Part shown: one piece after another, positions 46,238-54,331 of the stretch
Numbering within the stretch: the stretch's first letter is position 1
Layout of the letters: each line of letters starts with the position of its first letter
Source of the DNA: Methanococcoides alaskense
GTDB taxonomy: Archaea; Halobacteriota; Methanosarcinia; Methanosarcinales; Methanosarcinaceae
DNA: 64,000 nucleotides
Direction: 5' to 3'
Assembly (NCBI RefSeq): GCF_027594145.1
Contig: NZ_JAQFFK010000005.1
Coordinates: 62,001-126,000, forward strand
The notes under the pieces: model-generated
Told to the model about the DNA's origin: nothing
What the model saw: only the letters and a program-made list of their open reading frames with translations
The model's database searches: none
Program-made: the position numbers and the translations under genes

Positions 46238-47494
46238 ATGGAATCCTTGCTTTTATTTGTTCTCACGATCATCTTCATCAGTGTCCTTACCATTCGGTAT
46301 CATATCACTCCGTTCTTGACCCTTATAGCAGCAGCTTTCCTTTTTGGGACTTTCAGCGGAATGGACTGGCTCATACAGTATGTGACAGGTGGAGCAGGAC
46401 GTATCTTTTCACTTCTGGGTATCCCCATCTATTGTGGTGCGGTCATTGCACAGTTATTAAGGCATGGTCATTTTATAGAAAAGATAGTCGAGGATGTAAA
46501 ACGCACCATTAAGGCTCCTGACCTGGCAGCCGGAGTTGTCGGTTATCTTCTTTCCATTCCTTTGATGTGCTGTCTTACTAGTTATGTCGTAATGCTCCCG
46601 CTTATTGAACAGATGGAAAAGGAACAGTCTTCAGGTGGAAGACTGTTCTACATGGCAGCATTTGGAAGTGTGCTTTCCTTTGTGCTTATATTGCCATTAC
46701 CGGTCGTTTATAGCATGACAACGGCATTCGGAGTTTCCAATTCGGATACTTTCAGTATCAATTTCATCACTGTGCCCCTTTCCCTGTTCCTCCTGGGTAC
46801 AGGCTATGTGGTCACAAAAAGACTTTCAGGGTTTTCTCAACATCCTCTTCCGGAACTTTCGGGTCTGGTGGAGCCTGCTATGCTCGCATTACCACGGTGG
46901 AAGGTCTGGTTGCCTATAGCATTACCAATAATCCTGATATCTATTGGTTATCTGTTCTCCCCGCTTTCAATTATCAGCGATGTCAATATCGCTCTTGTGA
47001 TATCCGTGTTCGTTTCCCTGATGCTTGTTGATGAAAAGCCTCGCAAGATCGCACTTGAGAAAGGAACGAAGAATGCAGGGATCATTCTCTTTGATCTGTG
47101 CGGTGCAGGAGCACTTGGTTTTGTGATAGCTGCCAGTAGTTTTCCGGATGATGTTTTTACTCTTATCAATGGTGTGTTCCCTGTTGTTGTAGTTCCCTTC
47201 GTTCTGGCGGTCCTGATCCAAACGGCACAGGGTTCACGTATAGTTACAGCGGTCATAACGTCCACCATCGTTGCAGGAACTGATATCGTCACATCTGTTC
47301 CGACAGTTCCGCTTATCCTTATGATAAGTGCTGGCACTTTGATAGTTTCCTATGTCAGTGACCCATATTTCTGGCTGATACAGCGTTCCACAGGTGACCG
47401 CATACCAACCGTTGTACGCAGGTTCACGCTTCCTCTTGCAGGTGCAGGCTTCCTTATATTTTGCTGTGCTATGATATTGTTCATGTTCGCATGA
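46238..47494 (+). CDS. GntP-family permease
   Basis: A 418-residue membrane protein with about 11 to 12 hydrophobic segments. FGTFSGMDWLIQYVTGGAG, PLMCCLTSYVVMLPLI and a late VAGTDIVTSVPTVPLILMISAG place it in the gluconate:H+ symporter (GntP) type. The natural substrate in a methanogen is unknown, perhaps a sugar acid or other organic acid. It is divergent from the Fe-S oxidoreductase, with only 48 bases between. Confidence 0.75.
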   Translation: MESLLLFVLTIIFISVLTIRYHITPFLTLIAAAFLFGTFSGMDWLIQYVTGGAGRIFSLLGIPIYCGAVIAQLLRHGHFIEKIVEDVKRTIKAPDLAAGVVGYLLSIPLMCCLTSYVVMLPLIEQMEKEQSSGGRLFYMAAFGSVLSFVLILPLPVVYSMTTAFGVSNSDTFSINFITVPLSLFLLGTGYVVTKRLSGFSQHPLPELSGLVEPAMLALPRWKVWLPIALPIILISIGYLFSPLSIISDVNIALVISVFVSLMLVDEKPRKIALEKGTKNAGIILFDLCGAGALGFVIAASSFPDDVFTLINGVFPVVVVPFVLAVLIQTAQGSRIVTAVITSTIVAGTDIVTSVPTVPLILMISAGTLIVSYVSDPYFWLIQRSTGDRIPTVVRRFTLPLAGAGFLIFCCAMILFMFA

Positions 47495-47538
47495 GTTTAA
47501 GGATAACTATAAATTCCTATGAATTCCAACAATGATAC

Positions 47539-48063
47539 ATGCTTTCGGAAAGAATAGTGGTCACTAAAGATGATATTGTAAAACTGAACGTTGATGCCAT
47601 TGTGAACGCTGCCAATAATTCTCTTCTTGGCGGCGGTGGGGTTGATGGTGCTATACATAAGGCTGCAGGACCACAACTTCTTGAGGAATGCAGATTTCTC
47701 GATGGATGTCTGACAGGTGAGGCTAAAATAACCTCAGGCTATCGTCTTCCTGAAAAATATGTCATCCACACGGTAGGTCCGATATGGAAAGAAGGCGCTT
47801 CAGGTGAGGACAACAAGTTGGCTAAATGTTACCGTAACTCTCTGAAGGTCGCTGTAAATAACGGTGTAAGAACGATAGCTTTTCCCTCTATAAGTACAGG
47901 TGCGTATGGTTTTCCTGTGGAGAAGGCGGCGAAAATAGCCATGCGTGAGATAACTGGCTTTCTTGAGAAGAATGGGACCATTGAGAAGGTATTTGTTGTT
48001 TGTTTTAATGAGGATGCTTTCAGGAGCTATTCGGATGCTCTTGAGGAAGTTTTGGGGAGTTGA
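47539..48063 (+). CDS. Macrodomain protein, O-acetyl-ADP-ribose deacetylase type
   Basis: A 174-residue macrodomain of the MacroD/YmdB type: [23 protein letters not shown] with the catalytic-loop Asn and Asp, then [19 protein letters not shown], and the phosphate loop [12 protein letters not shown]. These enzymes hydrolyse O-acetyl-ADP-ribose or remove mono-ADP-ribose from proteins. No sirtuin or transferase gene lies nearby. Confidence 0.9.
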   Translation: MLSERIVVTKDDIVKLNVDAIVNAANNSLLGGGGVDGAIHKAAGPQLLEECRFLDGCLTGEAKITSGYRLPEKYVIHTVGPIWKEGASGEDNKLAKCYRNSLKVAVNNGVRTIAFPSISTGAYGFPVEKAAKIAMREITGFLEKNGTIEKVFVVCFNEDAFRSYSDALEEVLGS

Positions 48064-48306
48064 TTTATCTCACATTTAATTACAAAGGGATATTTACCAT
48101 GTGGTTTTCATCCCTCTCCCATTTGTTTTTGAATATTTTTATTGTTCTAAGAAAACAGTTGAATTTGACATGCTTACAACAGTGGCATTATATCATTAAT
48201 TCGATAAAAAATGAAATAAAAGATGTGAGCGATCTCATATCAAATATAAGATTCTATGCTGCAAGATAAGCTAAGATCAAACTCTTAAAAATGGTGGATC
48301 AAAGGA

Positions 48307-48594
48307 TCACTCCAACATTTCCTCGTTCTCTTCTGCCCAAGAAGGCTGGTTTATAGCCAAGAACTCAAGGTCAACAGTCCCGGTGTTCTCCGTATGCTGC
48401 TTTGAATTCGCAGGTATGTGAACAAGCTTCTCTTTGCTCAGCTCAAATGGCACATCCTCTATGTAGAGCAAACCTTCACCTTCAAGAACATAATAGACCT
48501 CCGGGTTCTTCACCATGTGAGGTTCAATGGACTTGCCGGGCTTGATTATTACGTGTGCAATGCTGTAATTAACGTCCAGATCATCTGTAATTCA
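48307..48594 (-). pseudogene. 5'-truncated cupin-domain gene
   Basis: The reading frame encodes a cupin core: SIEPHMVKNPEVYYVLEGEG (metal-binding His and Glu) and later HIPANSKQHTENTG. The conserved part, including the first metal His and the strand before it (VNYSIAHVIIKPG), lies upstream of the only in-frame ATG (48516) and runs into a TGA at 48592-48594 with no start codon. The N-terminal end of the gene is therefore lost. A 132-bp MITE ends 53 bases further on, and its insertion may have cut the gene. If translated from ATG 48516 it would be 69 residues and lack a metal ligand. Confidence 0.6.
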
Positions 48595-48646
48595 TGTGAT
48601 CAGAGCATCATCGGATTGGTAATTAATTTGCTGTTATACGATAATG

Positions 48647-48778
48647 AACTCTGCAAAAAACCTATCAAAATCAACAGATATAGGCTGTTATTTGGATTAT
48701 ATTTCAACATCATGTGACACATCCCATAATCTTTTCAAATTGAATTCTTATCCGAATATTGAGAATTTCTACAGAGCT
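48647..48778 (-). mobile_element. MITE copy A (132 bp, reverse orientation)
   Basis: This is the reverse complement of the element at 49180-49311, with scattered changes. Shared blocks include CCTATCxAAATCAACAGATA and ATTATATTxCAACATCATGT. Its ends are degenerate (AACTCTGCAAAAAACC and ACAGAGCT). The 8 bases before it (CGATAATG) match, with one change, the target duplication of the other copy. Confidence 0.7.
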
Positions 48779-48858
48779 CAACTTTGAAACATTAATTAAG
48801 GGATTTATGCAAAAAATTCTGGAAATAATGTCATTGGGGGATAGTACAATCCCCTCAA

Positions 48859-49110
48859 TTAGTTGTTGTAGGCATCATATATTTGCCATAACCAGATTAT
48901 AGGGGCAAGTACAAAGCCTATTACAATAAATGTCAATAGTCCGCTGATACCCAGTGCTACCCATATACCTATAGCCTTGAATATTTCTCCCTTTATGATC
49001 TGCCCTAAGCCTGGTACAAAAAATGATAGTAATGCTGGAACTCCGTGTTTTCCATTTTCGCTTATATTAATCACCTTTATTATATTTAAAAAGTTGTGCA
49101 ACAATATCAT
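48859..49110 (-). CDS. Small membrane protein (TM2-like) between two MITEs
   Basis: Up to 83 residues. The core VPALLSFFVPGLGQIIKGEI with two hydrophobic helices and the ending IWLWQIYDAYNN is typical of short TM2/DUF5683-like membrane proteins of unknown role. The start is unclear. ATG 49110 has no good ribosome site, a GTG lies at 49074, and AAGGTGAT (49077-49070) precedes no ATG/GTG/TTG in frame, although an ATA follows at a suitable distance. The gene is flanked by inverted MITE copies (48647-48778, 49180-49311). Confidence 0.6.
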   Translation of the reverse strand: MILLHNFLNIIKVINISENGKHGVPALLSFFVPGLGQIIKGEIFKAIGIWVALGISGLLTFIVIGFVLAPIIWLWQIYDAYNN

Positions 49111-49179
49111 TCATTGTTATAAATATCTGTTGTTTGTTATGATAGCTTTTTATTACCATTTCTGAGTTGTAGGATAATG

Positions 49180-49311
49180 GGCTCTGTAGAAATCCTCGAT
49201 ATTCGGACACTAATCCGATTTGAAAATATTATGGAATGTGTGACATGATGTTGGAATATAATCCCAATTCCAGGCTATATCTGTTGATTTGGATAGGTTT
49301 TCTACAGAGCC
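49180..49311 (+). mobile_element. MITE copy B (132 bp) with 8-bp target duplication
   Basis: Termini GGCTCTGTAGAAATCC (left) and GGTTTTCTACAGAGCC (right) are inverted repeats. The flanks are identical: GGATAATG at 49172-49179 and again at 49312-49319, an 8-base target duplication. There is no coding capacity. The GGCTCTGT-type ends and 8-base duplication fit insertion sequences such as the IS6 or IS1 groups, but the parent transposase is not in the window. Confidence 0.8.
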
Positions 49312-49384
49312 GGATAATGATCAACTATTTAGCCGATATTAAGTTTTATCAGCTTTTCTAAAAATAAAAAAAGAAAAGTGGGGA

Positions 49385-50305
49385 TTATTTCTTCTCTTTG
49401 GCATATGCCACAAGTGCATCTTTGATTCCCCACTTGAAAGCTACTACAACAGCTAATCCCCATGCCAGTGGTCCTATCAGCAGATAGAAGATACTTGTAT
49501 CGATCAGCATTGTATCAAGTGCAAGTAATACTAGTACCAGTGCAAGGAATCCCTTGAGTAATGGAATCCAAACATTACTTCCCTCTACATCCATTCCTTC
49601 CATTATACCTTTTAGGTAATCTGTAAGGAGGTCAAGTACCAATAGTCCAACTATCAGTATGAGAACACCTGCAAATAAACTGGGTATGTAATTGAGTATA
49701 GATGCCAGGAAATTAGATACAACATCCAATCCAAGAATATTAGAAGCTGCCAGAATGAAGATCAAGTACCCAAAGGCTTTTATAATACCTGCAATTATTC
49801 CCGAAATTTTCAAATTTGCTGCTTCAAGACCTTTTCCGATGCCGCTGCTTCCGATCTTTTCATCAATACCTGATGCTATCAAGATCGTTTTTACCAGTCC
49901 TGCCAGGAAATCAACGATAAGCAATCCAATTATAAGAATTACCGCTGCCGATATTACAAGAGGCAAGAATAATATGATCTGGGCGAGGAAATCTGCCACT
50001 ATCTGTATCTTCAGTATGTCTATAATAATTACTGCAAATATGATGTAGATGAACCATTTGATTATGCTGTCAAACATTGCCACGGTGGTCGATCCAGTTC
50101 TTTTGATCATACTACCTAAGAATGTTTTATCAATGAGGTCCTCCAGACCTATCTTATCAAGGACCTTTGCTCCGACCTTTCCAAGTATTTTCCCGACAAT
50201 CAATGCTACTATCATCAATATTATGACAGCGACAAGTGTCGGAATAAATGCAATGAATTGATCTACCATTCCAAATATACTTCCCAGTATAGGTGATTCT
50301 ACCAT
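49385..50305 (-). CDS. Multi-pass TM-helix repeat protein (CmpX/PF05552-like)
   Basis: About 306 residues with at least eight hydrophobic segments and repeated PxLxxxxxILIVGLLxxDxLxxLxK units (for example ILIIGLLIVDFLAGLVK and ILIVGLLVLDLLTDYLK). These are the conserved TM-helix repeats found with mechanosensitive-channel-like proteins, but no MscS pore domain is present. I use the ATG at 50305, which has GGGGGA 8 to 9 bases upstream; the longer start at 50320 overlaps that site. It may help in osmotic response; this is inference from the family. Confidence 0.75.
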   Translation of the reverse strand: MVESPILGSIFGMVDQFIAFIPTLVAVIILMIVALIVGKILGKVGAKVLDKIGLEDLIDKTFLGSMIKRTGSTTVAMFDSIIKWFIYIIFAVIIIDILKIQIVADFLAQIILFLPLVISAAVILIIGLLIVDFLAGLVKTILIASGIDEKIGSSGIGKGLEAANLKISGIIAGIIKAFGYLIFILAASNILGLDVVSNFLASILNYIPSLFAGVLILIVGLLVLDLLTDYLKGIMEGMDVEGSNVWIPLLKGFLALVLVLLALDTMLIDTSIFYLLIGPLAWGLAVVVAFKWGIKDALVAYAKEKK

Positions 50306-50320
50306 TATATATTCCCCCAT

Positions 50321-50837
50321 ATAATTATTTATTTATTTTATTTATTTTGTAGAAGAAATGTTCTAAAACCAAATATCTCTCCTACACCACTCCTCATTTA
50401 AATTTAGTATGTTTGTATTTAAGGCTTCTGCCTAAAATATTTCGTATAGTGATTTAAAACAAAATATATTAAAAATAGGCTAAATCTCTTGAGTTAAAAG
50501 CTGGTCTTTCTATTTCTGTAGAATTTCTTATCAGATCAAAAGGTGAAGTTTGCATAACTTGTACTTTAACAAAGAAATGGTGTCATAATTAGAATATAAG
50601 TTTTTTACAGGATCATTTTCTTCCATTTCTTTTTGTGATCTATATGTAATGCGAGGCTGCTCGTTCTAAATCATCGATGTACTTTTATTTCCATTGATGT
50701 CTTTTTTTAGTCATTCAATTATATCATTTTACAAGAAAAAATTCGAAACATTAATGTATGGTACTTGTTAACAGATATCAACATCAGTGTGTGTTATATG
50801 GTAGCATATATCAGGCAAAAAATGGCAAGTGATAATT
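50321..50837. other. 517-base AT-rich intergenic stretch
   Basis: I see no supported gene, repeat or hairpin here. It must hold the divergent promoters of the TM-helix protein and the symporter operon. TATA-like runs occur near 50464-50475. Confidence 0.4.
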
Positions 50838-50957
50838 ATGTTAGGAATTGATGATCCTCAAATCTGGTTGGCATACATACTGTGCATTGTTAGTGCATTG
50901 GGTTGTATGGTGTATGGTCTTTTAAGGTGGAACGAAGAAGAAAGTGAGGAGTGGTGA
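50838..50957 (+). CDS. Symporter small accessory protein (39 residues)
   Basis: A short membrane protein beginning MLGIDDPQIWLAYILCIVSA with one hydrophobic helix (residues 10-30), a GLLRWN boundary motif and an acidic tail ending EEEW-like (EEESEEW). GTGAT lies upstream of the ATG and its stop is 3 bases before the symporter start. The IWLAYILCI...YG....W pattern and its place match the small accessory proteins found ahead of sodium:solute symporters. Confidence 0.75.
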   Translation: MLGIDDPQIWLAYILCIVSALGCMVYGLLRWNEEESEEW

Positions 50958-50960
50958 TAA

Positions 50961-52553
50961 GTGGCGGTAAATACTTCAACGCTTGGTATCTTCATTCTTG
51001 TATATCTTCTTGCAGTCTTCTATTGTGGCTGGTTGGCTTACAAAAGGACGAAGGATGTAGATGACTACATGCTTGCCGGACGGAACGTAAATCCTTATAT
51101 TCTTGCTCTTTCTTATGGTGCTGCTTTCATCAGTACAGCAGCTATCATCGGTTTTGGAGGAGTGACGGGAACACTTGGTCTTGGAACTCTCTGGCTTGTG
51201 TTCATGAATATCTTTGTGGGTATCTTTATAGCGTTCGTGGTATTTGGTGCAAGGACCAGAAGGATAGGTTTGAACCTTGGCGCTGTAACTTTCCCTGAAC
51301 TTCTCGGAAGGCGTTTCCAGTCTCGTTTCATTCAAGGTTATTCCGGTGCTCTCATTGCCCTTTTTATGCCTCTCTATGCAGGTATCGTCCTTATTGGCGG
51401 TGCAAGGTTCATGGAAACCGCACTTTCAATAGATTACAATATTGCAGTACTTATCCTGATAGTCATCGTAGCAGCTTATGTTATTACAGGTGGTCTGCTT
51501 GCTGTCATGTACACAGATGCACTTCAGGGAACTTTGATGCTTGTTGGAATGGCAATTCTTCTGGTACTGACCTATTCTAAGCTCGGTGGTGTCGTAGAAG
51601 CTCATCAGGCACTTACGAACCTTGCTCCAATGGTTCCTGAATCTCTTGCAGCAGGTGGTCATCAGGGCTGGACCGCAATGCCGGTATTTGGTTCTCCTAT
51701 CTGGTGGACAATGGTCTCAACCATCATTCTTGGTGTTGGCATTGGTGTATTGGCACAGCCACAACTTGCTGTCAGGTTCATGACAGTCGATAGTAAGAAA
51801 TCTCTTAATAGAGCAGTTTTCGCAGGCGGTCCGTTCATTCTTATGATGGCAGGCGTAGCATACATTGTAGGTGGTCTTTCAAACGTCCATTTCTTCAATA
51901 AGGTGGAAATGATCTCCATCGATGTTGCAAAAGGGAATCTGGACGTTATCATGCCTGAATACATTAACAGCGCAATGCCTGAATTGTTCGTTATCTTTTT
52001 CATGATAACTTTACTTGCAGCGGCGATGTCCACATTAAGCTCACAATTTCACACAATGGGAACAGCTATAGGACATGATTTTTACCGTGAGTTCCTCATG
52101 AAAGGGAATGCAGGTAATACTATTACTGTTACCAAATTAGGTATCATTGTGACCATTATATTCAGTGTCATACTTGCATACATTCTACCTATCAGCATAA
52201 TTGCAAGGGCAACCGCTATCTTCTTCGGACTTTGTGCAGCAGCTTTCCTGCCTATGTATATGGGTGCATTGTTCTGGAAAAGAATGACAAAAGAAGGCGC
52301 AATCGCGAGTTTGATCATAGGCACTTTCAGCAGCCTGTTCTGGCTGACATTCGTGCATGTAAAGGAAGCAGCACCTCTTGGCATCTGCAAGGCTCTTTTT
52401 GGAACCGATACTTTACTTACAGGTACCTGGACAGTCGTTGACCCAATTCTTATTGCCGTTCCTCTTGCAATGGTAGCTGCAGTGAGTGTAAGTCTTTTGA
52501 CAAAACAGCCATCAAAGGAACACCTTGATGCGTGTTATGGAAAGAAGTTCTGA
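50961..52553 (+). CDS. Sodium:solute symporter family transporter
   Basis: A 530-residue SSS-family protein with about 13 transmembrane segments. Visible signatures are DDYMLAGRNVNPYILALSYGAAFISTAAIIGFGG, GGLLAVMYTDALQGTLM and the late AAAMSTLSSQFHTMGTAIGHD motif near residue 355. Substrates in this family include amino acids, acetate and osmolytes; none is assigned. The start is GTG with GGTGAT about 5 bases upstream, overlapping the end of the small accessory gene's ribosome region, so the two are translated together. Confidence 0.9.
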   Translation: MAVNTSTLGIFILVYLLAVFYCGWLAYKRTKDVDDYMLAGRNVNPYILALSYGAAFISTAAIIGFGGVTGTLGLGTLWLVFMNIFVGIFIAFVVFGARTRRIGLNLGAVTFPELLGRRFQSRFIQGYSGALIALFMPLYAGIVLIGGARFMETALSIDYNIAVLILIVIVAAYVITGGLLAVMYTDALQGTLMLVGMAILLVLTYSKLGGVVEAHQALTNLAPMVPESLAAGGHQGWTAMPVFGSPIWWTMVSTIILGVGIGVLAQPQLAVRFMTVDSKKSLNRAVFAGGPFILMMAGVAYIVGGLSNVHFFNKVEMISIDVAKGNLDVIMPEYINSAMPELFVIFFMITLLAAAMSTLSSQFHTMGTAIGHDFYREFLMKGNAGNTITVTKLGIIVTIIFSVILAYILPISIIARATAIFFGLCAAAFLPMYMGALFWKRMTKEGAIASLIIGTFSSLFWLTFVHVKEAAPLGICKALFGTDTLLTGTWTVVDPILIAVPLAMVAAVSVSLLTKQPSKEHLDACYGKKF

Positions 52554-52581
52554 TCTAAGTCCATTTAAATATACGATCTTG

Positions 52582-52609
52582 GGCAGCATTTGGCTGCCTC
52601 TTTCTTTGT
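52582..52609 (+). terminator. Hairpin terminator after the symporter
   Basis: GGCAGC (52582-52587) and GCTGCC (52593-52598) form a 6-bp stem with loop ATTTG, followed by TCTTTCTTTGT. Confidence 0.65.
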
Positions 52610-52659
52610 ACCTTTTTCAAATGATAGGCACCCTTATTCATCCTAAAATGATATATATA

Positions 52660-52904
52660 CCATTAGTTCATATGTCCCAGTAGTCACTGGTTATGAGAAC
52701 CAAGCAATCAATGGAAATATATGTCTACCTACAGGCGAATTAGGTCGTGGATAAAGTGTCGCTATTGCTCGAAACATGTAAAGCCGAATCGAGATAGGAA
52801 CGAAGACATAGTAGGGCAGGGACTGCCCCATTTCAAGCTCGTGGTGATTCCAGTAGGTAATCAATGAAACAAGAAGTCACTCATTTTAATGGGTGGCAGT
52901 TCAC
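52660..52904 (+). mobile_element. IS200/IS605-type remnant (tnpB 3' end and right-end hairpin)
   Basis: The segment ends in the hairpin CACTCAT-TTTA-ATGGGTG (52878-52895) followed by CAGTTCAC (52897-52904), the layout of IS200/IS605 right ends. Upstream sequence translates with interruptions as VTGYENQAINGN and CLPTGELGRG, then stops, resembling the degenerate tail of tnpB. The same stretch is rich in local stems (for example GGGCAGGGACTGCCCC, 52810-52830) as expected for the omega RNA that overlaps a tnpB end. The transposase and the rest of tnpB are absent. The left limit is a guess. Confidence 0.5.
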
Positions 52905-52952
52905 ATATTTCCGATGATCAACATTATCCAGCTATTGTATGAGGAATAACAG

Positions 52953-53762
52953 ATGCCTGTAATGAGTCTTATTGGATGCCGGATGTTCGAAGATGAGATC
53001 GTCCATCTGGTGGAGAACGATCCGTTTATAGATGAGCTTATTGTGGTGGAGAACAAGGATTGTTCCCGTCTGGTGGAAAAGCTTGATGGTGTCGGAATGT
53101 CCTACAAACTTGTTCCTGCAACATCCCTGAACTCTGCTTACAAGGGCAATTGTGCGGACAAATACTGCTTTATCATCAATATCCTTGAGTTCGCTCTGCA
53201 TGCTATACCTCAAAACCTTAAATCTGAGGTATATAAAGCAGTTGAGGACATGGCCGACTTTTCGGATGGTGTCCTGTTGTTCTACGGGCTTTGTGGAAAT
53301 GTTCTTGGCAAGATCGAGGAAGATCTTGGTGATCTGGATTGCAGGATCTATATCCTTAAGGAAGAGAATGGCGAGATCGTTGATGATTGCATTGGAGCTG
53401 TACTTGGTGGCAGGGATGCATATCTTGAACAACTTAAGAGTTTCAAGGGTGTAGGTACGTTCTTCCTTACTCCTATGTGGGCAGCCAATTGGGGAGATAT
53501 GCTCGTTGCCGGAGGTTTTGGTAAAGACCCTACTGATGTTAAAACCTCAAAGTGGGTTTTCGATTCTATTGGCTACAAAAAAGTTGCGAAATTGAATACC
53601 GGTCTGCATTACGAAAAGGAGTTCGATAATATCGTCAAGGAATTTGCTGATATATTCGAGTTCGATATTCTGAACATTGAAGGTACCCTTGACCTTGTGG
53701 AGAGATGTTATCGTGATTTCAGGGATGAAATTCTTGAAGGCCATCATGAAAAGCTCGATTGA
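52953..53762 (+). CDS. DUF1638 domain protein
   Basis: A 269-residue protein with the DUF1638 hallmarks: SLIGCRMFEDEI at the start, VLLFYGLCGN near residue 110, DDCIGAVLGGRDAYL and FFLTPMWAANWGDM. In methylotrophic methanogens these proteins often accompany corrinoid methyltransferase systems, though none is seen here. The function is unknown. AGGAAT lies about 5 bases before the ATG. Confidence 0.85.
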   Translation: MPVMSLIGCRMFEDEIVHLVENDPFIDELIVVENKDCSRLVEKLDGVGMSYKLVPATSLNSAYKGNCADKYCFIINILEFALHAIPQNLKSEVYKAVEDMADFSDGVLLFYGLCGNVLGKIEEDLGDLDCRIYILKEENGEIVDDCIGAVLGGRDAYLEQLKSFKGVGTFFLTPMWAANWGDMLVAGGFGKDPTDVKTSKWVFDSIGYKKVAKLNTGLHYEKEFDNIVKEFADIFEFDILNIEGTLDLVERCYRDFRDEILEGHHEKLD

Positions 53763-53846
53763 GCATTCTTCTTTTGCATACTGTTATTAAGGATATTGTC
53801 AATGATTAAAGCAAAATTAAGCTATGTATAACTATGGTGATATTTC

Positions 53847-54278
53847 TTGACACGAGTACTTGCTACGGGAACTTTTGATCTTCTGCATCCGGGACATGTT
53901 TTTTTCTTGACACAGGCACGTAGTTTAGGCGATGAGCTTTATGTCCTTGTTGCAAGGGATTCCATGATAAAGCACAAGGCACGACCTATTGTTCCTGAAG
54001 GACAGCGACTTGAGATGATAAGTGCTTTCGGGGTCGTGGACAAAGCACTTCTTGGAAGTGAGAGTGATATCTTTGAGCCTTTAAAAGAGATAGACCCTGA
54101 TATCATCGTTCTGGGACATGACCAGTTCTTCGATACCGGTGAGCTTCAAAAAAGTCTGGGTGAGAGGGGCTTTAAAGCAAAGGTAGTACGTGTCGATGAT
54201 GCGATGAAATGTGAACTTTGTAGTAGTGGAAGAATTATTAAAAGAGTACTTGAAAGGTACGGACAGAATGAGGAATGA
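53847..54278 (+). CDS. ribL: FAD synthetase (archaeal RibL type)
   Basis: A 143-residue nucleotidyltransferase with GTFDLLHPGHVFFL (HxGH at residues 15-18) and the partner motif SSGRIIKRV near the C-terminus (ISSS-like). Archaeal RibL makes FAD from FMN and ATP; conserved cysteines CELC are typical. The start is TTG, supported by GGTGAT upstream. Another riboflavin gene, ribH, lies on the opposite strand at 55.5 kb, so flavin genes are loosely clustered. Confidence 0.9.
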   Translation: MTRVLATGTFDLLHPGHVFFLTQARSLGDELYVLVARDSMIKHKARPIVPEGQRLEMISAFGVVDKALLGSESDIFEPLKEIDPDIIVLGHDQFFDTGELQKSLGERGFKAKVVRVDDAMKCELCSSGRIIKRVLERYGQNEE

Positions 54279-54331
54279 AAGCTCTCTCAAAAACCGTCTG
54301 AAAAAAAGTAGAAAAGAACAAGATGTGAGAT

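Noticed and set aside
47539-48063. Macrodomain protein as a toxin-antitoxin (DarG-like) antitoxin
   Set aside because: No DarT-like toxin gene lies beside it and the length fits a stand-alone deacetylase.
53152-53454. Second frame inside the DUF1638 gene
   Set aside because: It overlaps the well-supported DUF1638 frame and shows no family pattern.
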